The notes: generated by a model not told the origin, from the letters alone. DNA of 9,328 bases from an uncultured Bacillota bacterium (GCA_937874815.1 CALNBW010000091.1:1-9328), one strand, 5' to 3'. Positions 1 to 6,105 are shown, counted from the first letter of the stretch. A program made the numbers and translations.

Positions 1-310
1 CATACTCATCAGCTTGTGCGACTGCTTGTTCGATACTGACCACAATGTCCCCTAGTATAGGTACGTCCAAAACGTCAAAAAGTTCCTCTCCTTCTAATTG
101 GGAGAAAGAAAGCACGTCGGTAGGGCCATCAGTGCCGCGGTACTCTAGATTTAAGGCGTGTATGGCCTCGTTATCAACCAAGACCACACTTATTTCGGCC
201 TCTGGGGGCAACTGCAGAATGGCCATGGCTCGCGTTAATGTTTGCTCACAGAAGTCCAGTAGTTCTTGCGAACAAGCTAATATCTCCTGATCATTCTGGA
301 TCAGTATCAT
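1..310 (-). CDS. ybeY: YbeY endoribonuclease / rRNA maturation factor, N-terminal part (cut by window edge)
   Basis: YbeY is a metal-dependent endoribonuclease family needed for 16S rRNA 3'-end processing and 70S quality control. The first 103 codons are visible. They include the family signature RGTDGPTDVLSF at about residues 58-69 and LGDIVVSIEQA at about 86-96, which matches the usual LGDI(V/I)IS segment. The zinc-binding HGxLHxxGYDH motif would lie beyond position 1, so catalytic competence cannot be judged. The ATG ending at 310 is chosen because an AAGGAG sits about 12 bases upstream and the family signature falls at its normal distance. The start lies inside the 3' end of pgpH and overlaps it by 20 bases in another frame, which suggests translational coupling. 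The order phoH-pgpH-ybeY is typical of Bacillota. Family assignment is secure; only the exact start is open. Confidence 0.93.
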   Translation of the reverse strand, partial: MILIQNDQEILACSQELLDFCEQTLTRAMAILQLPPEAEISVVLVDNEAIHALNLEYRGTDGPTDVLSFSQLEGEELFDVLDVPILGDIVVSIEQAVAQADEY

Positions 311-2378
311 GGGCTGGTTTCACTCCTTCGGGTTCAGTCAGCTTGTCAGGGTATTCAATTCGTTTATGGAAAATACCACTTAAGATATGCACAAAGGCAG
401 TGCCGATGCTGTCCAACTCTTTTAGTGTAATATCGCATTCATCAAGCTGCCCGTCGTTCAGTCGGTCCTTGATGATCTTGCGCACCATATTATCAATGCG
501 GTTAGGCGACGGCTGCGCCAAAGAACGCACCGCTGCCTCTACGCAGTCGGATAACATCACGATAGCTGCTTCTTTGCTCCGCGGAGTGGGACCGGGGTAG
601 CGATAGTCGTCCTCATCAGCGGTATCTCCAGCCTCTTTAGCCTTATGATAAAAATAGCCAACCAATGTATTGCCATGATGTTGCTGAATAATATCGGTGA
701 CTATTTGGGGCAGTTTATACTCCCGCGCCAGTTCTACGCCGTCCTTGACGTGAGCCGTGATGACCAAGGAACTCAAAGAGGGCGGATATTTCTCGTGGGG
801 GTTGTCCATCATAAACTGGTTTTCGATAAAGAAGTAAGGTCGTTTTAGTTTACCCACGTCATGAAAGTAAGAGCCCACCCTAGCCAAGAGTCCATCAGCG
901 CCAACTGCTTCGGCAGCAGCTTCAGCCAGGTTGGCCACAATTATGCTGTGGTTATAAGTGCCGGGTGCCTCTATCAACAGCCGTTTAAGCAAGGGGTGGT
1001 TCGGGTTAGATAGCTCTAACATCTTCACAGTGGAAGCGATACCAAAAGGTTTTTCCAGGAAGGGCACTACCCCAAACCCAATAATGGCCGCGAGTATCCC
1101 CCCAGCTACTGCCCAGAGTGCATTGGTTAAGAGGGCGGCTAATCCTTCTCCATACAGCAACCCAAAAGCAACAGCAGACACACTAGTAGAAGCAGCTACT
1201 AGGGCTCCAGCCCGAACTAGGTCAAAACGCTGGTTCATGCGGGAAACGCTGAAAGCGCCAACTGCGGCACCAATTAAGCCTACTCCCATGAAAGTGACAT
1301 CAAAGCCGGCTATCGCGCCTGCAATCAGTGCCATACTGATGCTACCCACTATGGCAATGCGGGGCCCAATCAAAACTGCCATCAGAATAGTGGCGGTCGC
1401 GACGGGCATGAGGAGTCCGGATATAATACTGAAAGCTTTGCAGAGCGCTCCGGTAAGCAGCAAGATTAGGCCCAGCAAGAGCACTTGCTGCGGGTTTTCC
1501 CATGATTTACGCTGAAACAAAATCAAATATAGTACTAGAGGCGACAATGCTACCAACATATAAGCTAACGAGCCGAAGGCAAGGGGCCAGTTGATACCCG
1601 GCGTCAGCAAGCCAAGATCGGCTAATAACATGATTTCTCGCTCCGTAGCGATTTCGCCTTGCCCGATAATTTTCTGCCCCTTTTGCACCATAACCGGTAA
1701 TACCCGGGCCACTGCCTCTTGTCGCAAGCGCTCGGTAGCGGTAGCATTATAAAGCATATTCGGCTTGAGTAGGGCGCTGGAGAGCTGCCTTAAGAAGGTC
1801 TTCTGGGCATTGGAGATATAGAGGCTGTTTATATCCCGATGTACCTGTTCTTCCGCTGTGGTCAACGCTTCTGCCTTGATGCCCCGGGCATAGGCTTGTT
1901 CTAGAATAGTACCCAGAGCCCCTGACAGTTGCTGATTCGTCTCCGGCGAAAAGCTGAGCCCGGTTTGCAGAGTGGTTTCTGGTAATTGTACGGGCAGCGC
2001 GTCCTGCAATAGCGCCAGCTTAGAATCAGTTGGCTCTTCTAAGGCAGCAACTATCTCCAGCTGCTCAAACACCTCTGACAGCTGGGCTGCTGTGGTCAAC
2101 GCTACATTCGGATCCTGCTCAAAAATGTCTTTCACACTCTGCTCCGCCAGTTCACGCGCTTCGATGGTTGTATAGCGGTCTTCGACCGTGCGTGGCGCAC
2201 CGATATAACGCGGGCTAGCCTGTCCCAATTCCAAATTAACAGACTCAGGCAGAATACAGACGAATAGCAGCAACGATAGCGCCAGATAAACAAGCGATAG
2301 TAAAAGCGCCCGGCGAACTACCGGGCGGCACCAAAACCGTCGTGAGAACAAGTGCGCTCTCTTAGGTTTAATAGCCAC
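291..2378 (-). CDS. pgpH: 7TM-HD membrane phosphodiesterase, PgpH/YqfF family (cyclic-di-AMP hydrolase)
   Basis: Members of this family, such as Listeria PgpH, are integral membrane proteins that hydrolyse cyclic-di-AMP in a cytoplasmic HD domain. Numbering is from the GTG at 2378 (695 aa). One N-terminal transmembrane helix (about 23-43) leads to a long extracytoplasmic 7TMR-HDED-type region (about 44-264). A cluster of hydrophobic helices follows (about 266-440), then the HD domain (about 455-680). Metal-site residues visible are H477 in TYNHS, H506-D507 in SYFHDVGK, H543, H567-H568 and D611 in LSDCVE. The open frame extends six codons upstream to a TTG at 2396, but those codons are the purine-rich Shine-Dalgarno tract itself, so the GTG with 8-base spacing is preferred. 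A TTG at 2381 with 5-base spacing is also possible. It lies 55 bases after phoH and overlaps ybeY. Substrate is inferred from family. Confidence 0.93.
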   Translation of the reverse strand: MAIKPKRAHLFSRRFWCRPVVRRALLLSLVYLALSLLLFVCILPESVNLELGQASPRYIGAPRTVEDRYTTIEARELAEQSVKDIFEQDPNVALTTAAQLSEVFEQLEIVAALEEPTDSKLALLQDALPVQLPETTLQTGLSFSPETNQQLSGALGTILEQAYARGIKAEALTTAEEQVHRDINSLYISNAQKTFLRQLSSALLKPNMLYNATATERLRQEAVARVLPVMVQKGQKIIGQGEIATEREIMLLADLGLLTPGINWPLAFGSLAYMLVALSPLVLYLILFQRKSWENPQQVLLLGLILLLTGALCKAFSIISGLLMPVATATILMAVLIGPRIAIVGSISMALIAGAIAGFDVTFMGVGLIGAAVGAFSVSRMNQRFDLVRAGALVAASTSVSAVAFGLLYGEGLAALLTNALWAVAGGILAAIIGFGVVPFLEKPFGIASTVKMLELSNPNHPLLKRLLIEAPGTYNHSIIVANLAEAAAEAVGADGLLARVGSYFHDVGKLKRPYFFIENQFMMDNPHEKYPPSLSSLVITAHVKDGVELAREYKLPQIVTDIIQQHHGNTLVGYFYHKAKEAGDTADEDDYRYPGPTPRSKEAAIVMLSDCVEAAVRSLAQPSPNRIDNMVRKIIKDRLNDGQLDECDITLKELDSIGTAFVHILSGIFHKRIEYPDKLTEPEGVKPAHDTDPE

Positions 2379-2384
2379 CAAGAA

Positions 2385-2393
2385 CCCCTCCCC
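2385..2393 (-). promoter_or_regulatory. Ribosome binding site that decides the pgpH start
   Basis: The minus strand reads GGGGAGGGG here, followed by TTCTTG and then GTG at 2376-2378. The longest open frame begins at a TTG immediately upstream of this tract, so using that start would translate the Shine-Dalgarno sequence and leave no ribosome site of its own. The GTG is spaced 8 bases from the GGAGG core. Confidence 0.7.
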
Positions 2394-2433
2394 CAACCAG
2401 AGTAAATGCCCCTTGGTCTGTTGCTATGATCGG

Positions 2434-3417
2434 CTACGTATCTTTTCTCTGCTGATATACTTCATAAGCTTTGATAATGCGTTGTACTAAAGCATGCCGT
2501 ACTACGTCTTGGTCGCTAAGGTAGACAAAACCAATCCCCTTGACATCCTTTAAAATCTCACAGGCTTCGGCCAGCCCACTAGCCTTGTCTTTAGGCAAAT
2601 CTACCTGCGTGATGTCACCAGTAACAACTGCGCGCGAGCCAAAGCCCAGCCGAGTCAAGAACATCATCATCTGCTCCGGCGTGGAGTTTTGCGCCTCATC
2701 TAAAATAATGTAGGCATCATCTAGAGTGCGGCCGCGCATGTAAGCCAGCGGTGCCACTTCAATCACGCCCCTTTCCATGTACTTCTGGAAAGTATCCTGC
2801 CCTAGGATATCGAACAGAGCATCATAAAGGGGACGTAAATAGGGGTCAACCTTGTCCTGCAGGTCGCCAGGCAAAAACCCTAGCCGCTCACCCGCCTCCA
2901 CTGCTGGCCGCGTCAAGATGAGGCGACTCACCTCCCGATTGCGCAGCGCCGCCACGGCAACCGCCATGGCCAGATAAGTTTTTCCCGTGCCAGCTGGCCC
3001 AATGCTGAACACAATGTCATTCTCGCGCAGCGCCTGCACATAGACCCGCTGACCACGGGTCTTCGGCCGTATTTGCTTGCCCCGGCTAGTGCTGACGATC
3101 ACATTAGCGTAAATCTCACTTAAAATAGGTTCCTGTCCGGCGGCGATGAGACGCAGGCCATAGGTCACGTCCCGCTGGCTCACTGGGATGCCCCGTTGCA
3201 GTAAGGCAAATAGTTCTGTTAACAGGGTTTCCACCTGGGTAACGGCCTGCTTAGGACCGCTGAGTTGCAGCTCGTTATCGCGGGCTGTGATTTTTACAGG
3301 TAAGGCCTCTTCAATGGCTCTTAGGTTCCCATCATGACGTCCAAACACTACCTGTGCTGCTTCTATGTCATGCAAAAATAGTTTGCTGCTGTGCATCTCT
3401 TGCTGCGAGTTGCTCAA
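2434..3417 (-). CDS. phoH: PhoH family P-loop ATPase (PhoH-like protein)
   Basis: PhoH-like proteins are cytoplasmic P-loop NTPases related to the helicase SF1 fold. They are repeatedly linked by gene order to YbeY and RNA metabolism, but their substrate is not firmly known. The protein has 327 aa, a normal length. An N-terminal KH-like region (about 12-75) precedes the ATPase domain. Walker A is GPAGTGKT at 140-147, Walker B is IILDEAQN at about 237-244, and a sensor-like VVTGDITQVDLP lies at about 264-275. The start is the TTG at 3417, because AAGGAGG stands 10 bases upstream, whereas the next in-frame ATG is seven codons inside and lacks a ribosome site. It begins 22 bases after yqfD and is followed by pgpH after a short gap, so yqfD-phoH-pgpH-ybeY are probably co-transcribed. 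No key residue is missing. Confidence 0.95.
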   Translation of the reverse strand: MSNSQQEMHSSKLFLHDIEAAQVVFGRHDGNLRAIEEALPVKITARDNELQLSGPKQAVTQVETLLTELFALLQRGIPVSQRDVTYGLRLIAAGQEPILSEIYANVIVSTSRGKQIRPKTRGQRVYVQALRENDIVFSIGPAGTGKTYLAMAVAVAALRNREVSRLILTRPAVEAGERLGFLPGDLQDKVDPYLRPLYDALFDILGQDTFQKYMERGVIEVAPLAYMRGRTLDDAYIILDEAQNSTPEQMMMFLTRLGFGSRAVVTGDITQVDLPKDKASGLAEACEILKDVKGIGFVYLSDQDVVRHALVQRIIKAYEVYQQRKDT

Positions 3418-3427
3418 CGCCGGCCTG

Positions 3428-3434
3428 CCTCCTT
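3428..3434 (-). promoter_or_regulatory. Strong ribosome binding site supporting the TTG start of phoH
   Basis: The minus strand carries AAGGAGG, 10 bases before the TTG at 3415-3417 and just after the yqfD stop. It supports the non-ATG start of phoH. Confidence 0.75.
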
Positions 3435-3439
3435 AGATT

Positions 3440-4630
3440 CTATTCTGCTGTTAATGCCACAAATTCACCAATGGATTCTACTGTTTCAATGATAGCGCGC
3501 ACCCGCACAGTATTCTGGTCAGGCAGAAGCTCGCTTTGAAAGTGCGTAGCTAGAGGTAGTGTGTTCTCGGGCAGCTGGGCTAAAGCAAGTTTTTCGGCTG
3601 CACGAGCCGCTTCAGCTTCAGCTGTTTCCAGAGATACTTCCTGCATTTCCTCAACTACTTCAAAATAGATGCTGCGTCTATGTTCGACAGCTAGACCTAA
3701 ATCCCTCCAAATTAAGGGTAAAACTTGGCAGTCCTCTTCATAGAGGCGGAAAGGCGGCGGACTAATGCCAGTGAGTGCTATTTCTTTGTCACCAATTACT
3801 AACGTATCGCGAACAAACTTGTTCCCGGTACGCATTTGCGCCACCCGCTGCCTGGCACTGGTAGCAATACCATCATACCAGATAAGTGCTTCGGTAATAC
3901 CTTCAGCATGGGCATAACTTGTCTCTGCCCCTTCATCGATGATGTAGGCACCACTAATCAAGATTTGCCCCTGCTCTACAGTATCGCCAGCTTTGACCAT
4001 AGCTTTACCATTAGTAGCGACTATTTTCTTAATGACGCCGCTTTTTGCTGCAATCACATGCCCTAGGGGCTTCAAATCGGGGTTGATAATTTGCTTCTCT
4101 ACCACCTCAATTACAGCGCAGGAGCCTTTAACCTCTACTCCAACCCATGACAATTCAGGTACTTTGATCACCAGGGAGCGCGCCAACTGATTGGCCGCCA
4201 GCCGCCCCCGATAAACACCCGGCCTTAGGCCTAGCTCAGCTGCAGCCTGCAACACTGTGGCAGTGGGCACTGCGTCATTTCCGCGCACCTCTACAAACCA
4301 GACGATGGAGCCGAGCACATAAAGGCTGAGAATGAAAAGCAAGGCACCACAGGCAAATGCGGTTCGCTTCCAAAGGCGGGCTAAGAGGAATGGCACGCCG
4401 CGCCGCCGAATGATGCGCACTCGCACCCTAGATTGCCGGGCCACGGGGCGCATAGCCTTAAAGCCGGCTATACTTGTCTTACCTACAACCACGCCATTCT
4501 GCGTAGTATAGACATCCCACACCGGAATGCCAGCCTGTAGGCACAGATTAATAAAGCGCTCTACCCGCTGCCCGCGAAAGCGGATAGACAAATAGCCTAC
4601 CAAGTATAAATAAATGCGCTCAAATACCAT
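3440..4630 (-). CDS. yqfD: Sporulation protein YqfD
   Basis: YqfD is a membrane-anchored protein of spore-forming Bacillota. In Bacillus subtilis yqfC and yqfD belong to the mother-cell sigma-E regulon and are required for efficient sporulation; the molecular role is not established. The 396-aa protein matches the usual length of about 400. A basic cytoplasmic N-terminal segment (about 1-90, ending in an arginine-rich stretch near 65-90) is followed by one transmembrane helix (about 91-112). A long extracytoplasmic region follows, beginning WFVEVRGNDAVP, with a POTRA-like start and then a beta-rich domain. The ATG at 4630 has GAGGTG about 5 bases upstream. It lies 355 bases from yqfC, an unusually wide gap for this pair, filled with hairpin repeats. 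phoH follows after 22 bases. Assignment rests on overall family resemblance and the yqfC-yqfD-phoH order. Confidence 0.92.
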   Translation of the reverse strand: MVFERIYLYLVGYLSIRFRGQRVERFINLCLQAGIPVWDVYTTQNGVVVGKTSIAGFKAMRPVARQSRVRVRIIRRRGVPFLLARLWKRTAFACGALLFILSLYVLGSIVWFVEVRGNDAVPTATVLQAAAELGLRPGVYRGRLAANQLARSLVIKVPELSWVGVEVKGSCAVIEVVEKQIINPDLKPLGHVIAAKSGVIKKIVATNGKAMVKAGDTVEQGQILISGAYIIDEGAETSYAHAEGITEALIWYDGIATSARQRVAQMRTGNKFVRDTLVIGDKEIALTGISPPPFRLYEEDCQVLPLIWRDLGLAVEHRRSIYFEVVEEMQEVSLETAEAEAARAAEKLALAQLPENTLPLATHFQSELLPDQNTVRVRAIIETVESIGEFVALTAE

Positions 4631-4714
4631 TATATCACCTCAATTGATAAAGGTCGTGGTCCTGCTCGCGCGCGTGTGGCCTGGTACTGCAGGTAGGTGC
4701 TTAGCCACCGACTG

Positions 4715-4755
4715 AAGCGGCCAAAACTCGCCGCAGCTCAAACAGTTGGCCGCTT
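4715..4755. repeat. 10-bp inverted repeat with 21-base loop
   Basis: AAGCGGCCAA at 4715-4724 is the exact reverse complement of TTGGCCGCTT at 4746-4755. The loop is 21 bases. The plus strand continues with two more T bases only, so it is a weak terminator candidate. It lies 17 bases from the hairpin at 4772-4801 and is probably part of the same dispersed intergenic element. Confidence 0.6.
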
Positions 4756-4771
4756 TTAACCGTCATTCGTT

Positions 4772-4801
4772 GGGGACATTCCTCCGCAGAGGTGTGTCCC
4801 C
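4772..4801. repeat. REP-like palindrome, 12-pair hairpin with 4-base loop
   Basis: GGGGACA at 4772-4778 pairs with TGTCCCC at 4795-4801. A T-G wobble (4779/4794) and one T-T mismatch (4780/4793) separate this from an inner stem of CCTC (4781-4784) with GAGG (4789-4792), closed by the loop CGCA. Such compact hairpins with an internal mismatch are typical of REP-type elements mobilised by RAYT (REP-associated tyrosine) transposases. No transposase is in the window. Family membership is inference. Confidence 0.55.
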
Positions 4802-4866
4802 TTTCCTCAAAAGCACCCTCTATTAGAGGCCCCAATGCGCGATACGCAGGGCCAACGACCTTCGGA

Positions 4867-4937
4867 GGGCGGGTCCAACCCCTACGGTTTCTCCAAACGT
4901 TATGATATATCTGTAGGGGCGCAGCGCTGCTGCGCCC
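4867..4937. repeat. Two-armed GTAGGGG repeat element (MITE/REP-like)
   Basis: The right arm (4913-4937) starts GTAGGGG and forms a perfect 9-bp hairpin: GGGCGCAGC (4917-4925), loop GCT, GCTGCGCCC (4929-4937). The left arm (4867-4885), read on the minus strand, also starts GTAGGGG and ends ACCCGCCC. The arms point outward around an A+T-richer spacer of 27 bases, and the two GTAGGGG blocks pair with each other over 7 bp, or 9 counting one wobble. A related copy of the right arm lies at 6106-6130. This resembles the GTAGGGGC-type intergenic repeats that I recall as common in spore-forming Clostridia and Negativicutes; that parallel needs a search. Confidence 0.55.
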
Positions 4938-4985
4938 AGCGTACGTGCAAGTATGGCACGCCGCTCTGCCGGACACGGCCCCCCG

Positions 4986-5261
4986 CTAACTAATATAAGA
5001 GACATTGTTAATCGTTCCGTCCACGATGATTTCATCGGGCAAAATGGAGCGCAGAGTGAGCCTTTGCCCAGCGATAACAATTTCCCCGCGAGCGACAGCC
5101 ACCCGAATGTGGGTGTCGGTGTAGAGGATTACACCGCGGTGATTTTCTACTGTCAGTTGTGCATTACCGATCAGGGTGATGCGCGGCAAATCTAGGACCA
5201 GCTCCTTGGGCAACTCGAGCACCTCTGTTATCAACTTGCGTACCCCACCTTGCCTTACCAT
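4986..5261 (-). CDS. yqfC: Sporulation protein YqfC (YabP/YqfC family)
   Basis: YqfC is a small protein of the YabP/YqfC family, found in spore-formers. In Bacillus subtilis it is transcribed with yqfD under sigma-E; its biochemical role is unknown. The 91-aa sequence has the expected size and the beta-rich pattern of the family: LPRITLIGNAQLTVENHRG at about 25-43, VARGEIVIAGQRLTLRSI in the middle, and a hydrophilic C-terminus. No signal peptide or transmembrane helix is visible. The ATG at 5261 is preceded by GAGGGGG with 7-base spacing. The gene stands alone between the rpsU terminator upstream and a repeat-filled gap downstream, so it should have its own promoter, but no clear sigma-A or sigma-E site was found in the 108 bases between the terminator and the start. 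The usual yqeY gene between rpsU and yqfC is absent here. Confidence 0.88.
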   Translation of the reverse strand: MVRQGGVRKLITEVLELPKELVLDLPRITLIGNAQLTVENHRGVILYTDTHIRVAVARGEIVIAGQRLTLRSILPDEIIVDGTINNVSYIS

Positions 5262-5368
5262 CGTCTCGCCCCCTCGTGTTGTTGAAACCGCTACTCGGCC
5301 AATTACCCCCTGCTGATGCCCGTCTCCTTTTACTTTTATGCAAGCTGCCGCTTCAAAAGAAGCAACAC

Positions 5369-5395
5369 AAAAGGCACCTCACAAAGGTGCCTTTT
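5369..5395 (-). terminator. Rho-independent terminator of rpsU (works in either direction)
   Basis: An 11-bp perfect stem, AAAAGGCACCT (5369-5379) with AGGTGCCTTTT (5385-5395), closes a 5-base loop. On the minus strand it begins 18 bases after the rpsU stop and ends in a T-rich tail (TTTTGTGTTGCTTCTTTT). The plus strand also ends in TTTT and ATTTA, so it could stop transcription both ways. It separates rpsU from yqfC. Confidence 0.9.
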
Positions 5396-5413
5396 ATTTA
5401 GCAGGATTAAATT

Positions 5414-5593
5414 TTAATAGAAGCGCTTCTTCTTCCTAGCAGCTTCTGCCTTCTTCTTGCGCTTAACACTTGGCTTTTCATAATGTTCCCGCTTCCGGGC
5501 TTCGGAAAGAACACCAGAACGCTGGCACTGACGCTTAAAACGTCTTAGCGCGCTGTCTAAAGATTCGTCTTTGCGGATTTTGATCTCGGTCAC
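5414..5593 (-). CDS. rpsU: 30S ribosomal protein S21
   Basis: S21 is a small basic protein of the 30S subunit near the anti-Shine-Dalgarno end of 16S rRNA. The 59-residue translation begins MTEIKIRKDESLDSALRRF. It continues with the family core KRQCQRSGVLSEARKREHYEKP and a lysine- and arginine-rich tail ending KKKRFY, all typical of Bacillota S21. The start is a GTG at 5591-5593, preceded by GAGGG 7 bases upstream within a doubled GGAGGGAGGG tract; no in-frame ATG precedes the conserved N-terminus. The gene is framed by a consensus sigma-A promoter inside the end of the HIT gene and by a strong terminator, so it can be made as a short single-gene transcript as well as from upstream read-through. 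Confidence 0.97.
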   Translation of the reverse strand: MTEIKIRKDESLDSALRRFKRQCQRSGVLSEARKREHYEKPSVKRKKKAEAARKKKRFY

Positions 5594-5606
5594 TCAGTTT
5601 CCCTCC

Positions 5607-5633
5607 CTCCGCACTCAGAAAATGCTCGGAGTG
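5607..5633 (-). other. Possible alternative hairpins in the rpsU 5' leader
   Basis: In the roughly 74-base leader, GAGTG/CACTC (5612-5616 with 5629-5633) and CTCCG/CGGAG (5607-5611 with 5627-5631) are mutually exclusive 5-bp stems. The second would pair with the upstream edge of the Shine-Dalgarno tract. The stems are short and may be fortuitous. Confidence 0.25.
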
Positions 5634-5673
5634 ATGCTGTCTCTACTGCTTCTCGTAAAATGAACCTTCTGCT

Positions 5674-5702
5674 ATTATATCGCCAGCCCCTAACACTGTC
5701 AA
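5674..5702 (-). promoter_or_regulatory. Consensus sigma-A promoter of rpsU
   Basis: On the minus strand TTGACA (5697-5702) and TATAAT (5674-5679) are separated by exactly 17 bases, a perfect match to the housekeeping consensus at both boxes and in spacing. Transcription should start near 5667, giving a leader of about 74 bases. The -35 box contains the TGA stop codon (5699-5701) of the upstream HIT gene. Confidence 0.92.
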
Positions 5703-6043
5703 CCTAAGGCAGGCAGGTCAGATAGCGGTCTACCCCCGATAACATGCAGGTGTAAATGCTTTACTACCTGTCCCCCCTCCTTGCCAATGTTAGTGGCCAC
5801 ACGATAACCGGCCAGGTTCTGTTCTTTAGCCACTTGCCGGGCAACCCCCATCAGAGCGCCCAGTAGCTGGTCATCCGTTGAATCTGTTGTCTGCAGCGAT
5901 TCAATATGGCGCTTAGGGATGACTAAAATGTGCACTGGGGCAACCGGCTTGACATCTCGGAAGGCAATAATCTGTTCATCTTCATAGACTATGTCTGCCG
6001 GTAACTCTTTAGCAACAATCTTGCAGAAAATGCAATCGGTCAT
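5699..6043 (-). CDS. HIT family hydrolase (Hint-like, histidine triad nucleotide-binding protein)
   Basis: HIT/Hint proteins are cytoplasmic dimeric nucleotide hydrolases that cleave phosphoramidates of purine nucleotides, including aminoacyl-adenylates; the physiological substrate is rarely known. The 114-aa protein has the usual length. It starts MTDCIFCKI, with a CxxC pair at residues 4 and 7, continues with VHILVIPKRH at about 38-47, and carries the catalytic triad HLHLH at 96-100 followed by VIGGRPL. The ATG at 6043 is chosen because GGGGGTG lies just upstream and homologous proteins begin here. The open frame extends 27 codons further into repeat-bearing intergenic sequence without a ribosome site. 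The C-terminus reads SDLPALG rather than the WPPG-like end common in the family, and its stop lies inside the rpsU -35 box. It sits between mtaB and rpsU, a placement I recall from Clostridia. Confidence 0.94.
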   Translation of the reverse strand: MTDCIFCKIVAKELPADIVYEDEQIIAFRDVKPVAPVHILVIPKRHIESLQTTDSTDDQLLGALMGVARQVAKEQNLAGYRVATNIGKEGGQVVKHLHLHVIGGRPLSDLPALG

Positions 6044-6105
6044 TTTTTCACCCCCTGCTCCTATATAAGATTTCGACATGCGAGACGTAATTCCTGCTTG
6101 AGCAA

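Larger units (their letters stand above)
4631..4985. other. 355-bp non-coding gap between yqfC and yqfD, filled with palindromes
   Basis: No credible gene is present. Open frames of 91 and 85 codons cross this stretch on the minus strand, but they overlap each other or yqfC, have no ribosome site, and run through the hairpin repeats. The stretch holds, from left to right: the yqfD ribosome site next to 4631; a 10-bp inverted repeat (4715-4755); a long near-perfect hairpin (4772-4801); and a two-armed GTAGGGG element (4867-4937). None is followed by a T-run on the minus strand, so they do not look like intrinsic terminators for yqfC. No clear promoter for yqfD was found. In most relatives these two genes are nearly adjacent, so this DNA probably arrived by repeat insertion; that is inference. 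Confidence 0.7.

Noticed and set aside
958..1515. 185-codon plus-strand open frame opposite pgpH
   Set aside because: It is the antisense shadow of the membrane-helix region of pgpH, low in complexity and rich in A, P, S and T, with no ribosome site. The other plus-strand frames are likewise antisense to convincing genes.
4701..4976. 91-codon minus-strand open frame between yqfC and yqfD
   Set aside because: It has no ribosome site, runs straight through three palindromic elements, overlaps a competing frame, and resembles no protein family I recognise. It looks like fortuitous translation of repeat DNA.
4823..5080. 85-codon minus-strand open frame overlapping the end of yqfC
   Set aside because: It overlaps the well-supported yqfC in another frame and continues into repeat sequence, with no independent start signal.
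5333..5340. CATAAAAG as a sigma-E -10 box for yqfC
   Set aside because: It matches the -10 consensus only partly, and nothing resembling a sigma-E -35 element lies 14-15 bases upstream.
6044..6100. TATATA near 6065 as a -10 box for the HIT gene
   Set aside because: There is no acceptable -35 hexamer at 16-18 bases upstream, and read-through from mtaB is a sufficient explanation.
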